The translations under genes and the position numbers were made by a program. Below the pieces are notes generated by a model. The model did no database searches, was not told the DNA's origin, and saw only the letters and a program-made list of their open reading frames with translations. A stretch of 64,000 nt of DNA from Sphingobium nicotianae (GTDB taxonomy: Bacteria; Pseudomonadota; Alphaproteobacteria; Sphingomonadales; Sphingomonadaceae): the NCBI RefSeq assembly GCF_018603885.1, contig NZ_JAHGAW010000001.1:434001-498000 (forward strand), given 5' to 3'. Each line of letters opens with the position of its first letter. Position 1 is the stretch's first letter. Positions 26,505 to 38,156 of the stretch are shown here, one piece after another.

Positions 26505-28444
26505 GCGAACCGCTCCCGCGCCGGCTTGCGCGCCTGCACCTTGTGCCGCCGCTCACGCCGCACCCGGCCGATCAGCGCCAGTGCGCCGCCGATCGCGATC
26601 AGCGCGCCGCCGGCCCAGATCAAGGTGACGAACGGCTTCCACCAGATGCGCAGTTGCCAGCGGCCATCCTCGAGCTGATCGCCGAGCACCAGATAGAGCT
26701 GGCCGTTCCAGTGCGTCATCTGGACCGACTCGGTGGTCGGCGTCGGCGGATCGGAGAAGAAGCGCGCCTGCGGCCTGGCGGTGCCGATCACCTCGCCATC
26801 GCGGCTGACGGTCAGGCTCGCCTGCATCGCCGTCCAGTTCGGTCCGGCGATCGGAATGACGCTGTCGAAGCGCACGGTCTGCCCGGCAATCTCGAATGTG
26901 TCGCCCGGCCGCGCCGCCGCCAGCTTCTCGCTCGAGAAGCTGCTCTCGGCCGCCATGCCCGCCAGACTCACCGCGCAACCGAGATGCGCGAGCACCATGC
27001 CGTAGGTGAACATGGGCGTCCGCAGCAGATTGCGCTTCCAGAGCGGCAGGACGCTGGCAATGGCGACAGCGCCCGCGGCGGCGAAGCCCAGAGCCGGCAG
27101 CCAGCCGATCCGCCCGGCCGATAGGATCAGCGCCGCGGCAAGCGCCAGCACGGCGAGCGCGATCGACGGCGTAACACGCCGGAGCAGCTTTCGGGGATCG
27201 TCATGGCGCCAGCGCAGCAGCGGCCCGACAACCAGCACGGCCATCAGCGCGATCGTGATCGGCCCGATGATCGTGTTGAAATAAGGTGGCCCGACCGACA
27301 CGCGCACGCCCATCATCTCCGTGAGCAGCGGATAGAGCGTCCCGATCAGGACAAGGCCGAGGATCACGCACAGCAGCAGATTGTTGAGCACCAGCATCGC
27401 CTCGCGGCTGACCGGATCGAAGCGCGAGCCTTCGTTGACGGTATGGACGCGCAGCGCGAACAGAGCGAGCGCGCCGCCGATATAGAGGCCGAGCAAGGCG
27501 AGGATGAAGGTGCCGCGCGTTGGATCGACGGCGAAGGCGTGGACGCTGGTGAGGATGCCGGAGCGGACGAGGAAGGTGCCGACCATCGACATGGCGAAGG
27601 CGACGACCGAGAGCATGACCGTCCAGGCCCGCAACGCATCGCGCGTCGCCAGCACCGTCGCGCTGTGCAGCAGCGCCGTCGCCGCGAGCCAGGGCATGAG
27701 CGAGGCATTCTCGACCGGATCCCAGAACCACCAGCCGCCCCAGCCGAGCTCATAATAAGCCCAGTAGGAGCCGGCGGTGATGCCGAGCGTCAGCAGGATC
27801 CAGGCGCCGAGCACCCAGGGCCGCACCGCTCTCGCAAATCGCGCATCGACCTGCCGGGTCAGCAGCGCGCCGACCGCGAAGGAGAAGGCGACCGACAGGC
27901 CGACATAGCCGAGGTACAGCGTGGGCGGATGGAAAGCGAGGCCTGGGTCCTGCAACAGCGGGTTGAGCCCCTGCCCGTCCGCCGGCGCCGGATTGAGCCG
28001 CGCGAAGGGATTGGAGGCGAAGAGCAGAAAGGCATAGAAGCCCAGGCTGATCGCCGCCTGCGCGCCCAATGTCGCGACATGCGTACGTTGATCCAGGCCG
28101 CGCTCGAACAAAGCCACGGCGGCCCCCGCCGCGCTCATCACCGCGACCCAGAGCAGCATCGAGCCTTCGTGATTGCCCCAGGCTCCCGCGAATTTGTAGA
28201 TGAAGGGCTTCATCGAATGGCTGTTTTCCGCCACCAGCAGGACCGACATGTCGGACCGCAGGAACAGGGTGATCAGCAGCGCCAGAGCAAGGCAGGTCAG
28301 GACGCCCTGCGCCACCGCGATGGGCCGGATCAGCCGACGAGCATCCTCATTGCCCTTCGCCACCGCACTCCAGGCGAGCAGCAGTTGCAGGCCGGCAAGC
28401 GTCGCGGCGAGCCACAGGGCGGCGAGGCCGGCTTCGGCGATCAT
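26501..28444 (-). CDS. ccmF: heme lyase subunit CcmF
   Basis: Integral membrane heme ligase component that attaches heme from CcmE to apocytochrome c. It has 647 residues and about fifteen membrane helices. The tryptophan-rich heme-handling motif WGGWWFWDPVENASLMPWL is near residue 235, and conserved histidine-bearing loops are present (GNHEGSMLLW; DPGLAFHPPTLYLGYVG). It overlaps ccmE and ccmG by 4 bp. Confidence 0.97.
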   Translation of the reverse strand: MIAEAGLAALWLAATLAGLQLLLAWSAVAKGNEDARRLIRPIAVAQGVLTCLALALLITLFLRSDMSVLLVAENSHSMKPFIYKFAGAWGNHEGSMLLWVAVMSAAGAAVALFERGLDQRTHVATLGAQAAISLGFYAFLLFASNPFARLNPAPADGQGLNPLLQDPGLAFHPPTLYLGYVGLSVAFSFAVGALLTRQVDARFARAVRPWVLGAWILLTLGITAGSYWAYYELGWGGWWFWDPVENASLMPWLAATALLHSATVLATRDALRAWTVMLSVVAFAMSMVGTFLVRSGILTSVHAFAVDPTRGTFILALLGLYIGGALALFALRVHTVNEGSRFDPVSREAMLVLNNLLLCVILGLVLIGTLYPLLTEMMGVRVSVGPPYFNTIIGPITIALMAVLVVGPLLRWRHDDPRKLLRRVTPSIALAVLALAAALILSAGRIGWLPALGFAAAGAVAIASVLPLWKRNLLRTPMFTYGMVLAHLGCAVSLAGMAAESSFSSEKLAAARPGDTFEIAGQTVRFDSVIPIAGPNWTAMQASLTVSRDGEVIGTARPQARFFSDPPTPTTESVQMTHWNGQLYLVLGDQLEDGRWQLRIWWKPFVTLIWAGGALIAIGGALALIGRVRRERRHKVQARKPARERFA

Positions 28445-28917
28445 GGCTTGGCCGCGCTCACCTTGTGCGTGTTGGGATCATATTTGATTCCCTCCATCTC
28501 GCGCGGCATGTAGCGCTCGTCATGCTTGGCGAGGATGTTGGTCGCGCGGAAGGTACCGCTGGCGTCGAATGCGCCCTCCGCGATCGCGCCGCCATTCTCC
28601 TTGAAAAGATCGGGCGTGATGCCGCTGAAGGTGGCGGGTACGCTGGCTTTCCCGTCTGTCAGGCGAAAACTGATCGTGACGCCATCGGCCGCCCGCTTGA
28701 GGCTGCCGCCCTCGACCATGCCACCCAGGCGTACCGCCCTGCCCGGCTCGACCTTCGCGGCAATCGCCTCGGCGGGCGTGTAGAAATAGGCCGCCTGTCC
28801 CTTGAGTGCCGACATGGCGAGCAAGACGCCACCCAGCATGGCGGCGATCGCCAGCAGTATCAGCACGAGGCGCTGATGCTTGCGTTTCGTCTTCGGCCGT
28901 GTCGTGGTCATGTCCAT
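28441..28917 (-). CDS. ccmE: heme chaperone CcmE
   Basis: 158 residues: N-terminal membrane helix (LVLILLAIAAMLGGVLLAMSAL) and an OB-fold domain. The heme-binding histidine lies in LAKHDERYMP (H132, with Y136). It carries heme covalently in the periplasm from CcmC to CcmF. One base separates it from ccmD upstream. Confidence 0.97.
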   Translation of the reverse strand: MDMTTTRPKTKRKHQRLVLILLAIAAMLGGVLLAMSALKGQAAYFYTPAEAIAAKVEPGRAVRLGGMVEGGSLKRAADGVTISFRLTDGKASVPATFSGITPDLFKENGGAIAEGAFDASGTFRATNILAKHDERYMPREMEGIKYDPNTHKVSAAKP

Positions 28918-28918
28918 C

Positions 28919-29050
28919 TCAGTCGCGCCTCGTCAGCTGGTCGGCGCGCGCTTCGGCTTGCCGTGCGCTGCGCCAGGCCCACAGGCTCGTCGCCAGCGTC
29001 GCGATGAAGGTAAGGCCGTAAGCGGCAATAACAAAGGGCCAGGGCGCCAT
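28919..29050 (-). CDS. ccmD: heme exporter protein CcmD
   Basis: A 43-residue protein MAPWPFVIAAYGLTFIATLATSL... with one membrane helix and a charged tail (WRSARQAEARADQLTRRD), the standard CcmD form. It helps release holo-CcmE from CcmC. GAGG precedes the ATG. Placed between ccmC and ccmE as in other ccm operons. Confidence 0.9.
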   Translation of the reverse strand: MAPWPFVIAAYGLTFIATLATSLWAWRSARQAEARADQLTRRD

Positions 29051-29055
29051 GCCGA

Positions 29056-29781
29056 TCAGCCTCGCGACATCCGGGCGAGGCGCGCCTCGATGCGATTCTC
29101 GGCGAGGATGGCGCGCATCCGCAGCAGCACGATGGCGGTGAACCAGAACGTGAAGCCGAGCACGGTGAGGCCCAGCGGCCAGAGCATCGAGCCGGCGATC
29201 TTGCTGCCCGAGAGGCCGATGCTCGATCCCTGGTGCAGGCTGTTCCACCACTCGACCGAATAGTGGATGACCGGCAGGTTGAGCGCGCCGATCAGCGCGA
29301 AGATCGCCGTCACCCGGCTGACCCCGCCCGCCTCGCCGCGATCGGCGCTGGAGCGAGCCAGCGCGATATAGCCGATATAGAGGAACAGCATGAGCAGCAT
29401 GGAGGTCATGCGCCCGTCCCATTCCCACCAGGTGCCCCAGGTCGGGCGGCCCCAGATCGATCCGGTGGAGAGGCACAGCGCCGTGAACACGGCGCCCGGC
29501 GTCGCGATCGCTCGTCCCGCCACGGCGGCGAGCGGATGCCGCCAGACAAGCTGCATGACCGCGGCGATGGTGAGCCCGCTCCAACCACCCATGCCGAGCC
29601 ACGCGGCCGGCACATGGATATAGAGGATGCGGAAGCTGTCGCCCTGCAGATAATCTGCCGGGGCGATGAACAGACCCGCCCAGCATCCCGCCACGATCAG
29701 CAGGACACCGCTCCAGAAGCACCAGGGCGTCACGGGCACGGCAATGGCGAGGAATCGGCGCGGGTTCGCGAAAGCGTGCAT
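29056..29781 (-). CDS. ccmC: heme transporter/handling protein CcmC
   Basis: 241 residues with six membrane helices and the tryptophan-rich motif WGRPTWGTWWEWDGRMTSMLLMLFLYIGY. It presents heme to CcmE. First gene of this ccm operon. The ABC-type partners ccmA and ccmB are not adjacent, which is common in alphaproteobacteria, so they must lie elsewhere. Confidence 0.97.
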   Translation of the reverse strand: MHAFANPRRFLAIAVPVTPWCFWSGVLLIVAGCWAGLFIAPADYLQGDSFRILYIHVPAAWLGMGGWSGLTIAAVMQLVWRHPLAAVAGRAIATPGAVFTALCLSTGSIWGRPTWGTWWEWDGRMTSMLLMLFLYIGYIALARSSADRGEAGGVSRVTAIFALIGALNLPVIHYSVEWWNSLHQGSSIGLSGSKIAGSMLWPLGLTVLGFTFWFTAIVLLRMRAILAENRIEARLARMSRG

Positions 29782-29968
29782 CGCGTCCCTTTAGAGCGCC
29801 GTTGGATGAGTGACCAGTGCGTTGATCTCGTACAGACCGGCCAAGAAATACCTATCAATGTATTTTTTGCGACAATGGGGCGACAAAGCTGCAATCGGTC
29901 CCTATATGGCGGGCCAACGAGGATCGCGGCGTGGCGAGAATCGCCTCGCTGGCCACTTTGAGAGAGCC

Positions 29969-31432
29969 ATGCTGACCACCCATCCATTCGATGATGACAA
30001 GCTGCGCGAAGAGTGCGGCATATTCGGCGTTTACGGCGCCGAGACCGCCTCCGCCATGGTCGCGCTGGGGCTGCATGCTCTCCAGCACCGCGGTCAGGAA
30101 GCCGCGGGAATCACCAGTTGGGATGGGGAGGAATTCCATACCCACCGGGCGATGGGCCATGTGGCGGGCAATTTCGACAATGACGAGATCATCCGCCAGC
30201 TCGCCGGCGACATCGCCTGCGGCCATGTCCGTTATTCGACGACGGGCGAGACGGCGTTGCGCAACGTGCAGCCGCTCTATGCCGATCTCAGCTCGGGCGG
30301 CTTCGCCATCTCGCATAACGGCAATATCTCCAACGCCACCAATCTGCGCCGCCGCCTGGTGCGCGAAGGCGCGATCTTCCAGTCGACCAGTGACACGGAA
30401 GTTATCATCCATCTTCTCGCCCGCTCGCGCTACCGCACCCTCCTCGACCGCTTCATCGACGCGCTGAAGCAGGTCGAAGGCGCCTATTCGCTGATCTGCC
30501 TGACGCCCGAGGGCATGATCGCGTGCCGCGATCCGCTCGGCATCCGTCCGCTCGTAATGGGCCGCCTGGGTGATGCGATCATCTTTGCGTCCGAGACGGT
30601 CGCCTTCGACGTGGTCGGCGCCGAATATATCCGCTCTGTCGAGCCCGGCGAACTGATCGTCGTCACGCAGGGCTGCGAGATTCGCTCCCACCGCCCCTTC
30701 GGCGAGTCGGTGCGCCCGCGCCCCTGCATCTTCGAGCATGTCTATTTCTCGCGGCCCGATTCCGTGCTCGACGGGAACAGCGTCTATGCAGTGCGCAAGG
30801 GTATCGGCGCGCAGCTCGCGCTCGAGAGCCCGGTCGAGGCCGATCTGGTCATTCCGGTGCCGGACAGCGGCGTGCCAGCGGCGATCGGCTATTCGCAACA
30901 GTCGGGCATTCCCTTCGAGCTCGGCATCATCCGCTCGCACTATATCGGCCGCACTTTCATCCAGCCCGGCGACAAGGTCCGCCATCTCGGCGTCAAGCTG
31001 AAGCATAACGCCAATCGCGCACTGATCGACGGCAAGAAGATCGTGCTGATCGACGATTCGATCGTGCGTGGCACCACCAGCCTCAAGATCGTGCAGATGA
31101 TGCGCGAGGCAGGCGCGAAGGAAGTGCATATGCGCATCGCCAGTCCGCCGACCCGGCATAGCTGCTTCTACGGCGTCGACACGCCCGAGCGCGGCAAGCT
31201 GCTCGCCCACAAGATGGATGTGGCGCAGATGGCTGCCTATATCCACGCCGACAGCCTGGCTTTCGTCTCGATCGACGGCCTCTATCGCGCGATCGGCGAG
31301 ACCATGCGCGACGATGACAGCCCGCAATATTGCGATGCCTGCTTCACCGGCGACTATCCCACCACCCTCACCGATTTCGACGACATGGCCGAGATCAACC
31401 AGCTCGAACTGCTGCACGAGCGCGTCGTCTAA
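29969..31432 (+). CDS. purF: amidophosphoribosyltransferase
   Basis: First committed enzyme of purine synthesis (PRPP + glutamine to phosphoribosylamine), 487 residues. Short propeptide MLTTHPFDDDKLREE precedes the nucleophile C16 (ECGIFGVYG). The N-terminal Ntn domain has HRGQEAAGI and SHNGNISN; the C-terminal domain has the PRPP loop VLIDDSIVRGTTS. Cysteines in RHSCFYG and YCDACFTGDY suggest the Fe-S-containing B. subtilis-like class. Start chosen to place the cysteine near the N-terminus. An AAATAC...GTATTT inverted repeat (29846-29865) lies upstream, of unknown significance. Confidence 0.96.
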   Translation: MLTTHPFDDDKLREECGIFGVYGAETASAMVALGLHALQHRGQEAAGITSWDGEEFHTHRAMGHVAGNFDNDEIIRQLAGDIACGHVRYSTTGETALRNVQPLYADLSSGGFAISHNGNISNATNLRRRLVREGAIFQSTSDTEVIIHLLARSRYRTLLDRFIDALKQVEGAYSLICLTPEGMIACRDPLGIRPLVMGRLGDAIIFASETVAFDVVGAEYIRSVEPGELIVVTQGCEIRSHRPFGESVRPRPCIFEHVYFSRPDSVLDGNSVYAVRKGIGAQLALESPVEADLVIPVPDSGVPAAIGYSQQSGIPFELGIIRSHYIGRTFIQPGDKVRHLGVKLKHNANRALIDGKKIVLIDDSIVRGTTSLKIVQMMREAGAKEVHMRIASPPTRHSCFYGVDTPERGKLLAHKMDVAQMAAYIHADSLAFVSIDGLYRAIGETMRDDDSPQYCDACFTGDYPTTLTDFDDMAEINQLELLHERVV

Positions 31433-31464
31433 CAGCAACCCGTGCCCGGTTTCGACTTCCGTTC

Positions 31465-31526
31465 GTGTCGAGCGATGTCGAGACACGTCATGCGCTGTGC
31501 CAACCTGCCTCGACTTCGCTCGACAC
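31465..31526. repeat. intergenic inverted repeat (GTGTCGAGCGA family)
   Basis: 18-bp arms GTGTCGAGCGATGTCGAG (31465-31482) and CTCGACTTCGCTCGACAC (31509-31526), complementary at all but one position, with a 26-bp loop. It stands 33 bp after the purF stop. Single arms of the same sequence occur at about 48112-48130 and, more diverged, 12890-12906. A likely role is mRNA 3'-end stabilisation or termination. Confidence 0.65.
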
Positions 31527-31586
31527 CAGCGCCTAGAGACGGCGCTGACCTGAATGCTACCGCTCCAGCTGGAAGAAACGCGACCC

Positions 31587-32318
31587 ATGACCGACACAGA
31601 CCAGGATAAACGCCCCCTCGCCGGCCGGCTCGCCATCGTGACGGGCGCCAGTCGCGGAATCGGCGCCGCTACTGCCCATGCCCTCGCGGCCGACGGCGCC
31701 CATGTCGTGCTGGTCGCCCGTTCGGTACCCGATCTCGAAGCGGTCGAGGAAGCAATCCACGCCGCCGGCGGCAGCGCAACCATCGCGCCGCTTGACCTGA
31801 CCGATGGCGAGAGCATCGGCCGCCTCGCCCAGGCTGTGGGCGGACGCTGGCAAGCGCTCGATATCCTCGTGTTGAACGCGGCGACGCTGGGCACGCTGGC
31901 GGCGGTGCCGGCGATCGACGTCAAGGAATTCGCCCGCCAGCTCACCTTGAACGTCGCCGCGCCCCAGGCGTTGATCGCGGCGTTCGATCCGATGCTGCGC
32001 GCTAGCAAGGACGCCCGCGTGATCGCGCTGTCGACCGGCGTCGCGGCCACCAATCCACGTGCTTACTGGGGCGCTTACGGCGCGTCCAAGGCGGCGCTCG
32101 ACGTGCTGGTCGCGGCCTATGGAAAGGAAGTCAGCAAGATTTCGGCGATCCGCACTCATATCGTCGATCCCGGCGCAACCCGCACGACGATGCGCGCGCG
32201 GGCCTATCCGGGCGAGGATCCGGCGACGCTCAAGACGCCCGATGTCGTGGGTCGCGCGATCGCCGATCTGGTCGCCAGCGACGCCGAGGACGGCGCGCGG
32301 ATCGTGCTACCGAAATGA
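31587..32318 (+). CDS. SDR-family oxidoreductase
   Basis: 243-residue short-chain dehydrogenase: TGASRGIGAATAHALA near the N-terminus, LNAATLG (variant of NNAG) near residue 97, serine in ALSTGVA, YGASKAALDV (YxxxK) near 160. In related bacteria such SDRs resemble YciK-type oxidoreductases. The start is the ATG after GGAAGAA, giving MTDTDQDKRPLAGRLAIVTG; a start 33 bp upstream is less likely. Substrate unknown. Confidence 0.88.
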   Translation: MTDTDQDKRPLAGRLAIVTGASRGIGAATAHALAADGAHVVLVARSVPDLEAVEEAIHAAGGSATIAPLDLTDGESIGRLAQAVGGRWQALDILVLNAATLGTLAAVPAIDVKEFARQLTLNVAAPQALIAAFDPMLRASKDARVIALSTGVAATNPRAYWGAYGASKAALDVLVAAYGKEVSKISAIRTHIVDPGATRTTMRARAYPGEDPATLKTPDVVGRAIADLVASDAEDGARIVLPK

Positions 32319-32322
32319 CTCT

Positions 32323-32386
32323 CGTCACCCTGGCGAAAGCTTGGGTCTCGTGCGAATGAGATCTCGCTTTTCGCTTGGGCGTGACG
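32323..32386. repeat. intergenic REP-like palindrome (GTCATCCC family)
   Basis: CGTCACCCTGGCGAAAGCTTGGGTCTCGT on the left pairs with AGATCTCGCTTTTCGCTTGGGCGTGACG on the right. It lies between the convergent SDR and dnaJ genes and matches the layout of the copies at 12111 and 40437. Confidence 0.65.
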
Positions 32387-32410
32387 ACCGAGACCGGACA
32401 TTCGCTCGGA

Positions 32411-33523
32411 TCAGCCGAACATCCCCTTGAGCTTTCCGAAGAAGCCGCTCGATTCCGGACATTCCTCGCCCGTCTCGGTCTCGCGGAACTCCTCCAGCAG
32501 TTCCTTCTGGCGCGCGGTCAGCCTGGTGGGCGTCTCGACCTCGATCTGGGTGACGAGATCGCCATGGCCCCGGCTGTTGAGCACCGGCATGCCCGCGCCG
32601 CGCTGGCGCAGCTGCTTGCCGGACTGGATGCCGCTCGGAATCTTGATCTCATGCTCGATGCCGTCGAGCCCCGGCACGGTGATCGTGCCGCCGAGCGCGG
32701 CCAGCGTGAAGCTGATCGGCACGCGGCAGAAAAGATTGCTGCCCTCGCGCTCGAAGATCGGGTGCCGCTTCACATGCAGGAAGATGTAGAGATCGCCCGC
32801 CGGCGCGCCGCGCGGCCCGGCCTCGCCCTGCCCTGCCAGACGGATGCGCGTGCCCTCGTCGACACCGGCCGGGATATTGACGTCGAGCGCCCGCTCCTTG
32901 TCGACCCGGCCCTCGCCGCGGCACGAGCGGCACGGCGACTTGATGCGCTGCCCCGCGCCATGACAGCTCGGGCAGGTCCGCTCGATAACGAAGAAGCCCT
33001 GCTGCGCGCGCACCTTGCCGTGGCCCGAGCAGGTCGGGCAAGTCTCGGCGCTGGTGCCAGGCTCCGCGCCGCTGCCGTCACACGCCTCGCACGACGTAGA
33101 GACGTCGATCTTGATCGTCGTGTCGCTGCCATGAAAGGCGTCTTCCAGGCTGATTTCGAGGTCGTAGCGCAGGTCCGCGCCGCGCCGCGTCTGCTGGCGC
33201 TGGCCACCGAAGCCGCCGCCGAAGATCGTATCGAAAATGTCGCTGAAGTCGCCGAAGCCGCCGCCCGCGCCGCCGCCACCGCCCATGCCGCCCTGCTGGA
33301 AGGCGGCGTGGCCGAACCGGTCATAGGCCGCGCGCTTCTGGGGATCCTTGAGGCACTCATAGGCCTCGCCGATCGCCTTGAACTTGGCTTCGCTTTCCTG
33401 ACAGCCCGGATTACGGTCCGGATGGAATTGCATCGCCAGCTTGCGATAGCTGCTCTTGATGGTGCTGGCGTCGGCGGTCCGCTCGACTTCCAGCAGTTCA
33501 TAATAATCGATTTCGCTACTCAT
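32411..33523 (-). CDS. dnaJ: chaperone DnaJ
   Basis: Hsp40 co-chaperone, 370 residues. The J domain has the HPD triad in [11 protein letters not shown] Gly/Phe-rich linker ([20 protein letters not shown]) follows. The zinc domain has four CXXCXGXG units: [34 protein letters not shown]-terminal substrate-binding region completes it. It stimulates DnaK ATPase. It follows dnaK by 71 bp in the same direction and is probably driven by the same heat-shock promoter. Confidence 0.98.
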   Translation of the reverse strand: MSSEIDYYELLEVERTADASTIKSSYRKLAMQFHPDRNPGCQESEAKFKAIGEAYECLKDPQKRAAYDRFGHAAFQQGGMGGGGGAGGGFGDFSDIFDTIFGGGFGGQRQQTRRGADLRYDLEISLEDAFHGSDTTIKIDVSTSCEACDGSGAEPGTSAETCPTCSGHGKVRAQQGFFVIERTCPSCHGAGQRIKSPCRSCRGEGRVDKERALDVNIPAGVDEGTRIRLAGQGEAGPRGAPAGDLYIFLHVKRHPIFEREGSNLFCRVPISFTLAALGGTITVPGLDGIEHEIKIPSGIQSGKQLRQRGAGMPVLNSRGHGDLVTQIEVETPTRLTARQKELLEEFRETETGEECPESSGFFGKLKGMFG

Positions 33524-33594
33524 TGCCCCGCAGCAGCCCCGTAGGTCGGCCCGGCCAGCTTATGAGTTCGCCGGCCGGGTCCGATCATTGATCA

Positions 33595-35502
<1,908 letters not shown>

Positions 35503-35589
35503 GTGTGTCCTCTTTTACCCCAAATTGAATCAGCGGTTCACGCTCCCGGCCGCGCTGCGCGCCGACGCGGGTTACGTCGTTTCGCTGGC

Positions 35590-35619
35590 GGATATAGGGC
35601 GGCTTTCGCTTGGCACAAG
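35590..35619 (-). promoter_or_regulatory. RpoH (sigma-32) promoter of dnaKJ
   Basis: Read on the minus strand: CTTGTG (35619-35614), a 16-bp spacer, then CTATAT within CCCTATATCC (35599-35590). This matches the alphaproteobacterial heat-shock promoter CTTG-N16-17-CYTATNT. The distance to the dnaK start is about 90 bp, a normal leader length. The divergent copper-chaperone gene starts just to the right. Confidence 0.65.
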
Positions 35620-35675
35620 TCATCGCCGCGCATAGAGAAGCGGACGATTTCGGGACAAGGCGAATGGAGAGCGGA

Positions 35676-36182
35676 ATGCGCAGGGCCTGTTTGTCGATCG
35701 CCGCGATGGCGACGCTGTTGATCATGACCGGCTGCAGCGGTCCGCCGCCGCTTTACGTCGACGGGGGATATGTCCGCCTCAACGCCAATCCGCAGGCACC
35801 GTCCGCCGCTTATTTCACGATTCATGGCGGCGGCGATCCGGTCGTCCTGCGTGGCGTGACGACCGACGAGGCCGTGCGCCTCGAAATCCACGAGAGCATG
35901 ACGCAGGGCGGCATGGCCTCGATGAAGCCCGTCGACAGCGTCGACATTCCCGCCGGCAAGACGGTCAAGTTCGCGCCGGGCGGCAAGCATATCATGCTCT
36001 GGGGCGTCAACGCGCAGACCGTGGCCGATGGCAAGATCAGCTTCACCTTCATCTTCTCCAATGGCGATCGCATCCTCGCCGATGCCGTTGTGCAGAAGCC
36101 CGACGGCAGTGCCGCGAACGCCGCGGCCGGCAATGCGGCCGCGGGCGACCATATGGAAAACATGGCCAACATGGCCCATTAG
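35676..36182 (+). CDS. PCuAC-family copper chaperone lipoprotein
   Basis: Periplasmic Cu(I) carrier for cytochrome oxidase Cu-A assembly. The exact ligand pattern H-X10-M-X21-H-X-M is present, from the His of IHESMTQ to HIM. The N-terminus (MRRACLSIAAMATLLIMTGCSG) is a lipoprotein signal with a Cys after TG. The tail is Ala/Asn/Met-rich and ends MENMANMAH, offering further copper ligands. GGAG precedes the chosen ATG; Met codons at 35664 and 35610 are less likely starts. Divergent from dnaK. Confidence 0.88.
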   Translation: MRRACLSIAAMATLLIMTGCSGPPPLYVDGGYVRLNANPQAPSAAYFTIHGGGDPVVLRGVTTDEAVRLEIHESMTQGGMASMKPVDSVDIPAGKTVKFAPGGKHIMLWGVNAQTVADGKISFTFIFSNGDRILADAVVQKPDGSAANAAAGNAAAGDHMENMANMAH

Positions 36183-36297
36183 CCGCCGGCGCCCGTGCTG
36201 CGCCGCCCTGACCTTGTTCCGGGCTTCATTGCGCCTCAACGCGTTGCGCTGACGGCGAGTTGGACGCCTGGTCCCCAAACGGCATCGCGCGCCCTGA

Positions 36298-37911
36298 TCA
36301 GAGCGGCTTCGGCCATCTCCCCGAATTGCCGTCGCGCAGCACCTCGCGCGCGCAGTTGTGGCCTGGCGCGCCGGTCACGCCGCCGCCCGGATGGGTGCCT
36401 GCCCCGCACATATAGAGGCCGCGCACCGGCCCGCGATAGTTGCCGTTACCCAGCACTGGCCGGGCCGCCCAGAGCTGATCGAGCGACATGTGGCCATGCA
36501 TGATGTCGCCGCCGGCCAGGCCGAACTTGCGCTCCAGCCCGAGCGGTGAGAGCGCGCTGTGGCCCAGCACCGTCGTCCGGAAGCCTGGCGCGAAATGCTC
36601 GATCGTCTCGAAGATCGCATCGATCGCCCCTTGCTCCTCGGCCGGATCGTCCCAGCTCCGGCCATCCGGCAGCACCGGCGCGAACTGCTGGCAGAACAGG
36701 CTGGCCACATGCCGCCCCAGCGGCGCGAGGCTGTCGTCCACCGTCGAGGGGATCAGCATCTCGACGATCGGCCGCTTCGACCAGCCATGCGCCCGTGCAT
36801 CGCTGAAGGCACGGTCCATATAGTCCAGCGTCGGCGCCAGGATGATCCCGCTGCGATGATGCTCGCCCGGCTCGGGCAACGCGGTGAAGCGCGGCAGATC
36901 GGACAGCGCGACGTTCATCCGGAACGTGCCGGATCCGGCCTTGAAGCCCTTCATGCGCCGCGCGAAATCCGCCGGAAGGTCCGACGCATCCATCAGGCGA
37001 TTATAGAGCAGCACCGGCCCGACATTGCCGATCACCCGCCTGGCCGCGATCTCCTCGCCGCTTTCGAGCCGCACCCCGGCCACCTTGTCGCCATCAACCA
37101 AAACCCGCGCCACCGCGCGCTCCAGGCTGATCTCGACGCCGACCTCGCGGCAAGCCTCTGCCATCAGTTGTGTGATCCGGCCCATCCCGCCGACGCTGTG
37201 GCCCCAGGCGCCTTTCTTGCCGTTCACCTCGCCGAAGACATGGTGGAGCAGCACATAGGCGCTGCCTGGCGTATCGGGCGAGACATAGTTGCCGACCACC
37301 GCATCGAAGCCGAACGCAGCCTTGACCGCCTCGCTCTCGAACCAGCCATCCAGGAAATCGCGCGCCGATTTCGTGAAAAGGTCGAGCATGTCACGCTGCT
37401 GCGCCAGACCCAGCTTGGCGAACCGTCGCCCTTGCATCGCCGCGTCGATCAATGCGCCATAGCCGCCACCGGCATTGGGCGGCGTCCGCAGCGCCATGTC
37501 GCGCAGCACGTCCGCCACGGCATCGAGCATGGCGTAATAGGCCGGCAGCGCCTCGGCATCCGCCGCAGAGAATTTTCGGAACTCGGCCTGCGTCCGCGCC
37601 AGCCCGCCGCCGAGCTTGAGGAAACCGCCATCCTCCTGCGGCAGGAAGTTGGAGATCGGCCGCTCGATCACGCGATAGCCGCGCGCGATCAGCCCCATGT
37701 CGGCGATCACCTTCGGCTGCAGCAGGCTGACCGTATAGCTCGCCACCGAGTTGCGGAAGCCGGGATGGAATTCCTCCGTGACCGCCGCGCCGCCTACCAC
37801 GTCCCGCCGCTCCAGGATGCGCACCGAGAGACCCGCCCGCGCCAGATAGAAGGCACAGGCCAGCCCGTTATGGCCCCCGCCGATGATGACCGCATCATAG
37901 GCCTGACTCAT
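36298..37911 (-). CDS. phytoene desaturase-like FAD oxidoreductase (PYROXD2-like)
   Basis: 537 residues. N-terminal FAD motif YDAVIIGGGHNGLACAFYLARAG with ERRDVVGGAA, and C-terminal GLYMCGAGTHPGGGVTGAPGHNCAREVL, which together define the carotenoid-desaturase-like NAD(P)/FAD oxidoreductase family. No carotenoid genes are nearby, and the length and motifs fit the PYROXD2-type group rather than CrtI; substrate unknown. The start at 37911 is preceded by AAAGGTGG; an ATG 51 bp upstream adds an unconserved leader. Confidence 0.87.
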   Translation of the reverse strand: MSQAYDAVIIGGGHNGLACAFYLARAGLSVRILERRDVVGGAAVTEEFHPGFRNSVASYTVSLLQPKVIADMGLIARGYRVIERPISNFLPQEDGGFLKLGGGLARTQAEFRKFSAADAEALPAYYAMLDAVADVLRDMALRTPPNAGGGYGALIDAAMQGRRFAKLGLAQQRDMLDLFTKSARDFLDGWFESEAVKAAFGFDAVVGNYVSPDTPGSAYVLLHHVFGEVNGKKGAWGHSVGGMGRITQLMAEACREVGVEISLERAVARVLVDGDKVAGVRLESGEEIAARRVIGNVGPVLLYNRLMDASDLPADFARRMKGFKAGSGTFRMNVALSDLPRFTALPEPGEHHRSGIILAPTLDYMDRAFSDARAHGWSKRPIVEMLIPSTVDDSLAPLGRHVASLFCQQFAPVLPDGRSWDDPAEEQGAIDAIFETIEHFAPGFRTTVLGHSALSPLGLERKFGLAGGDIMHGHMSLDQLWAARPVLGNGNYRGPVRGLYMCGAGTHPGGGVTGAPGHNCAREVLRDGNSGRWPKPL

Positions 37912-38156
37912 GCCACCTTTGCCGATCACCCGCTTCCCATCATTTCGAGATTCCCGGACCAAAGCTCTTATTTTCCGCCAGAACCTCCGCGAGCATTGCT
38001 CGCTTTCGCCCGGCGGCCGCTACCAGACGCTGCGCGAGGGAAACAGGCGGATGACGCATGGAAGCCTCACGAAAACCTGGAAAGTTTGCTGCTCCAGTGA
38101 TGGCACTGCCCGGCGCGGGGCGCAACGATGGCGCGAGCGGCGGTGCTGTGCGGAGA

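Noticed and set aside
29855-32053. A 732-codon open frame antisense to purF and the following SDR gene
   Set aside because: High GC and biased codon use leave long open frames on the opposite strand. The sense strand encodes textbook PurF, and the antisense product has no domains.
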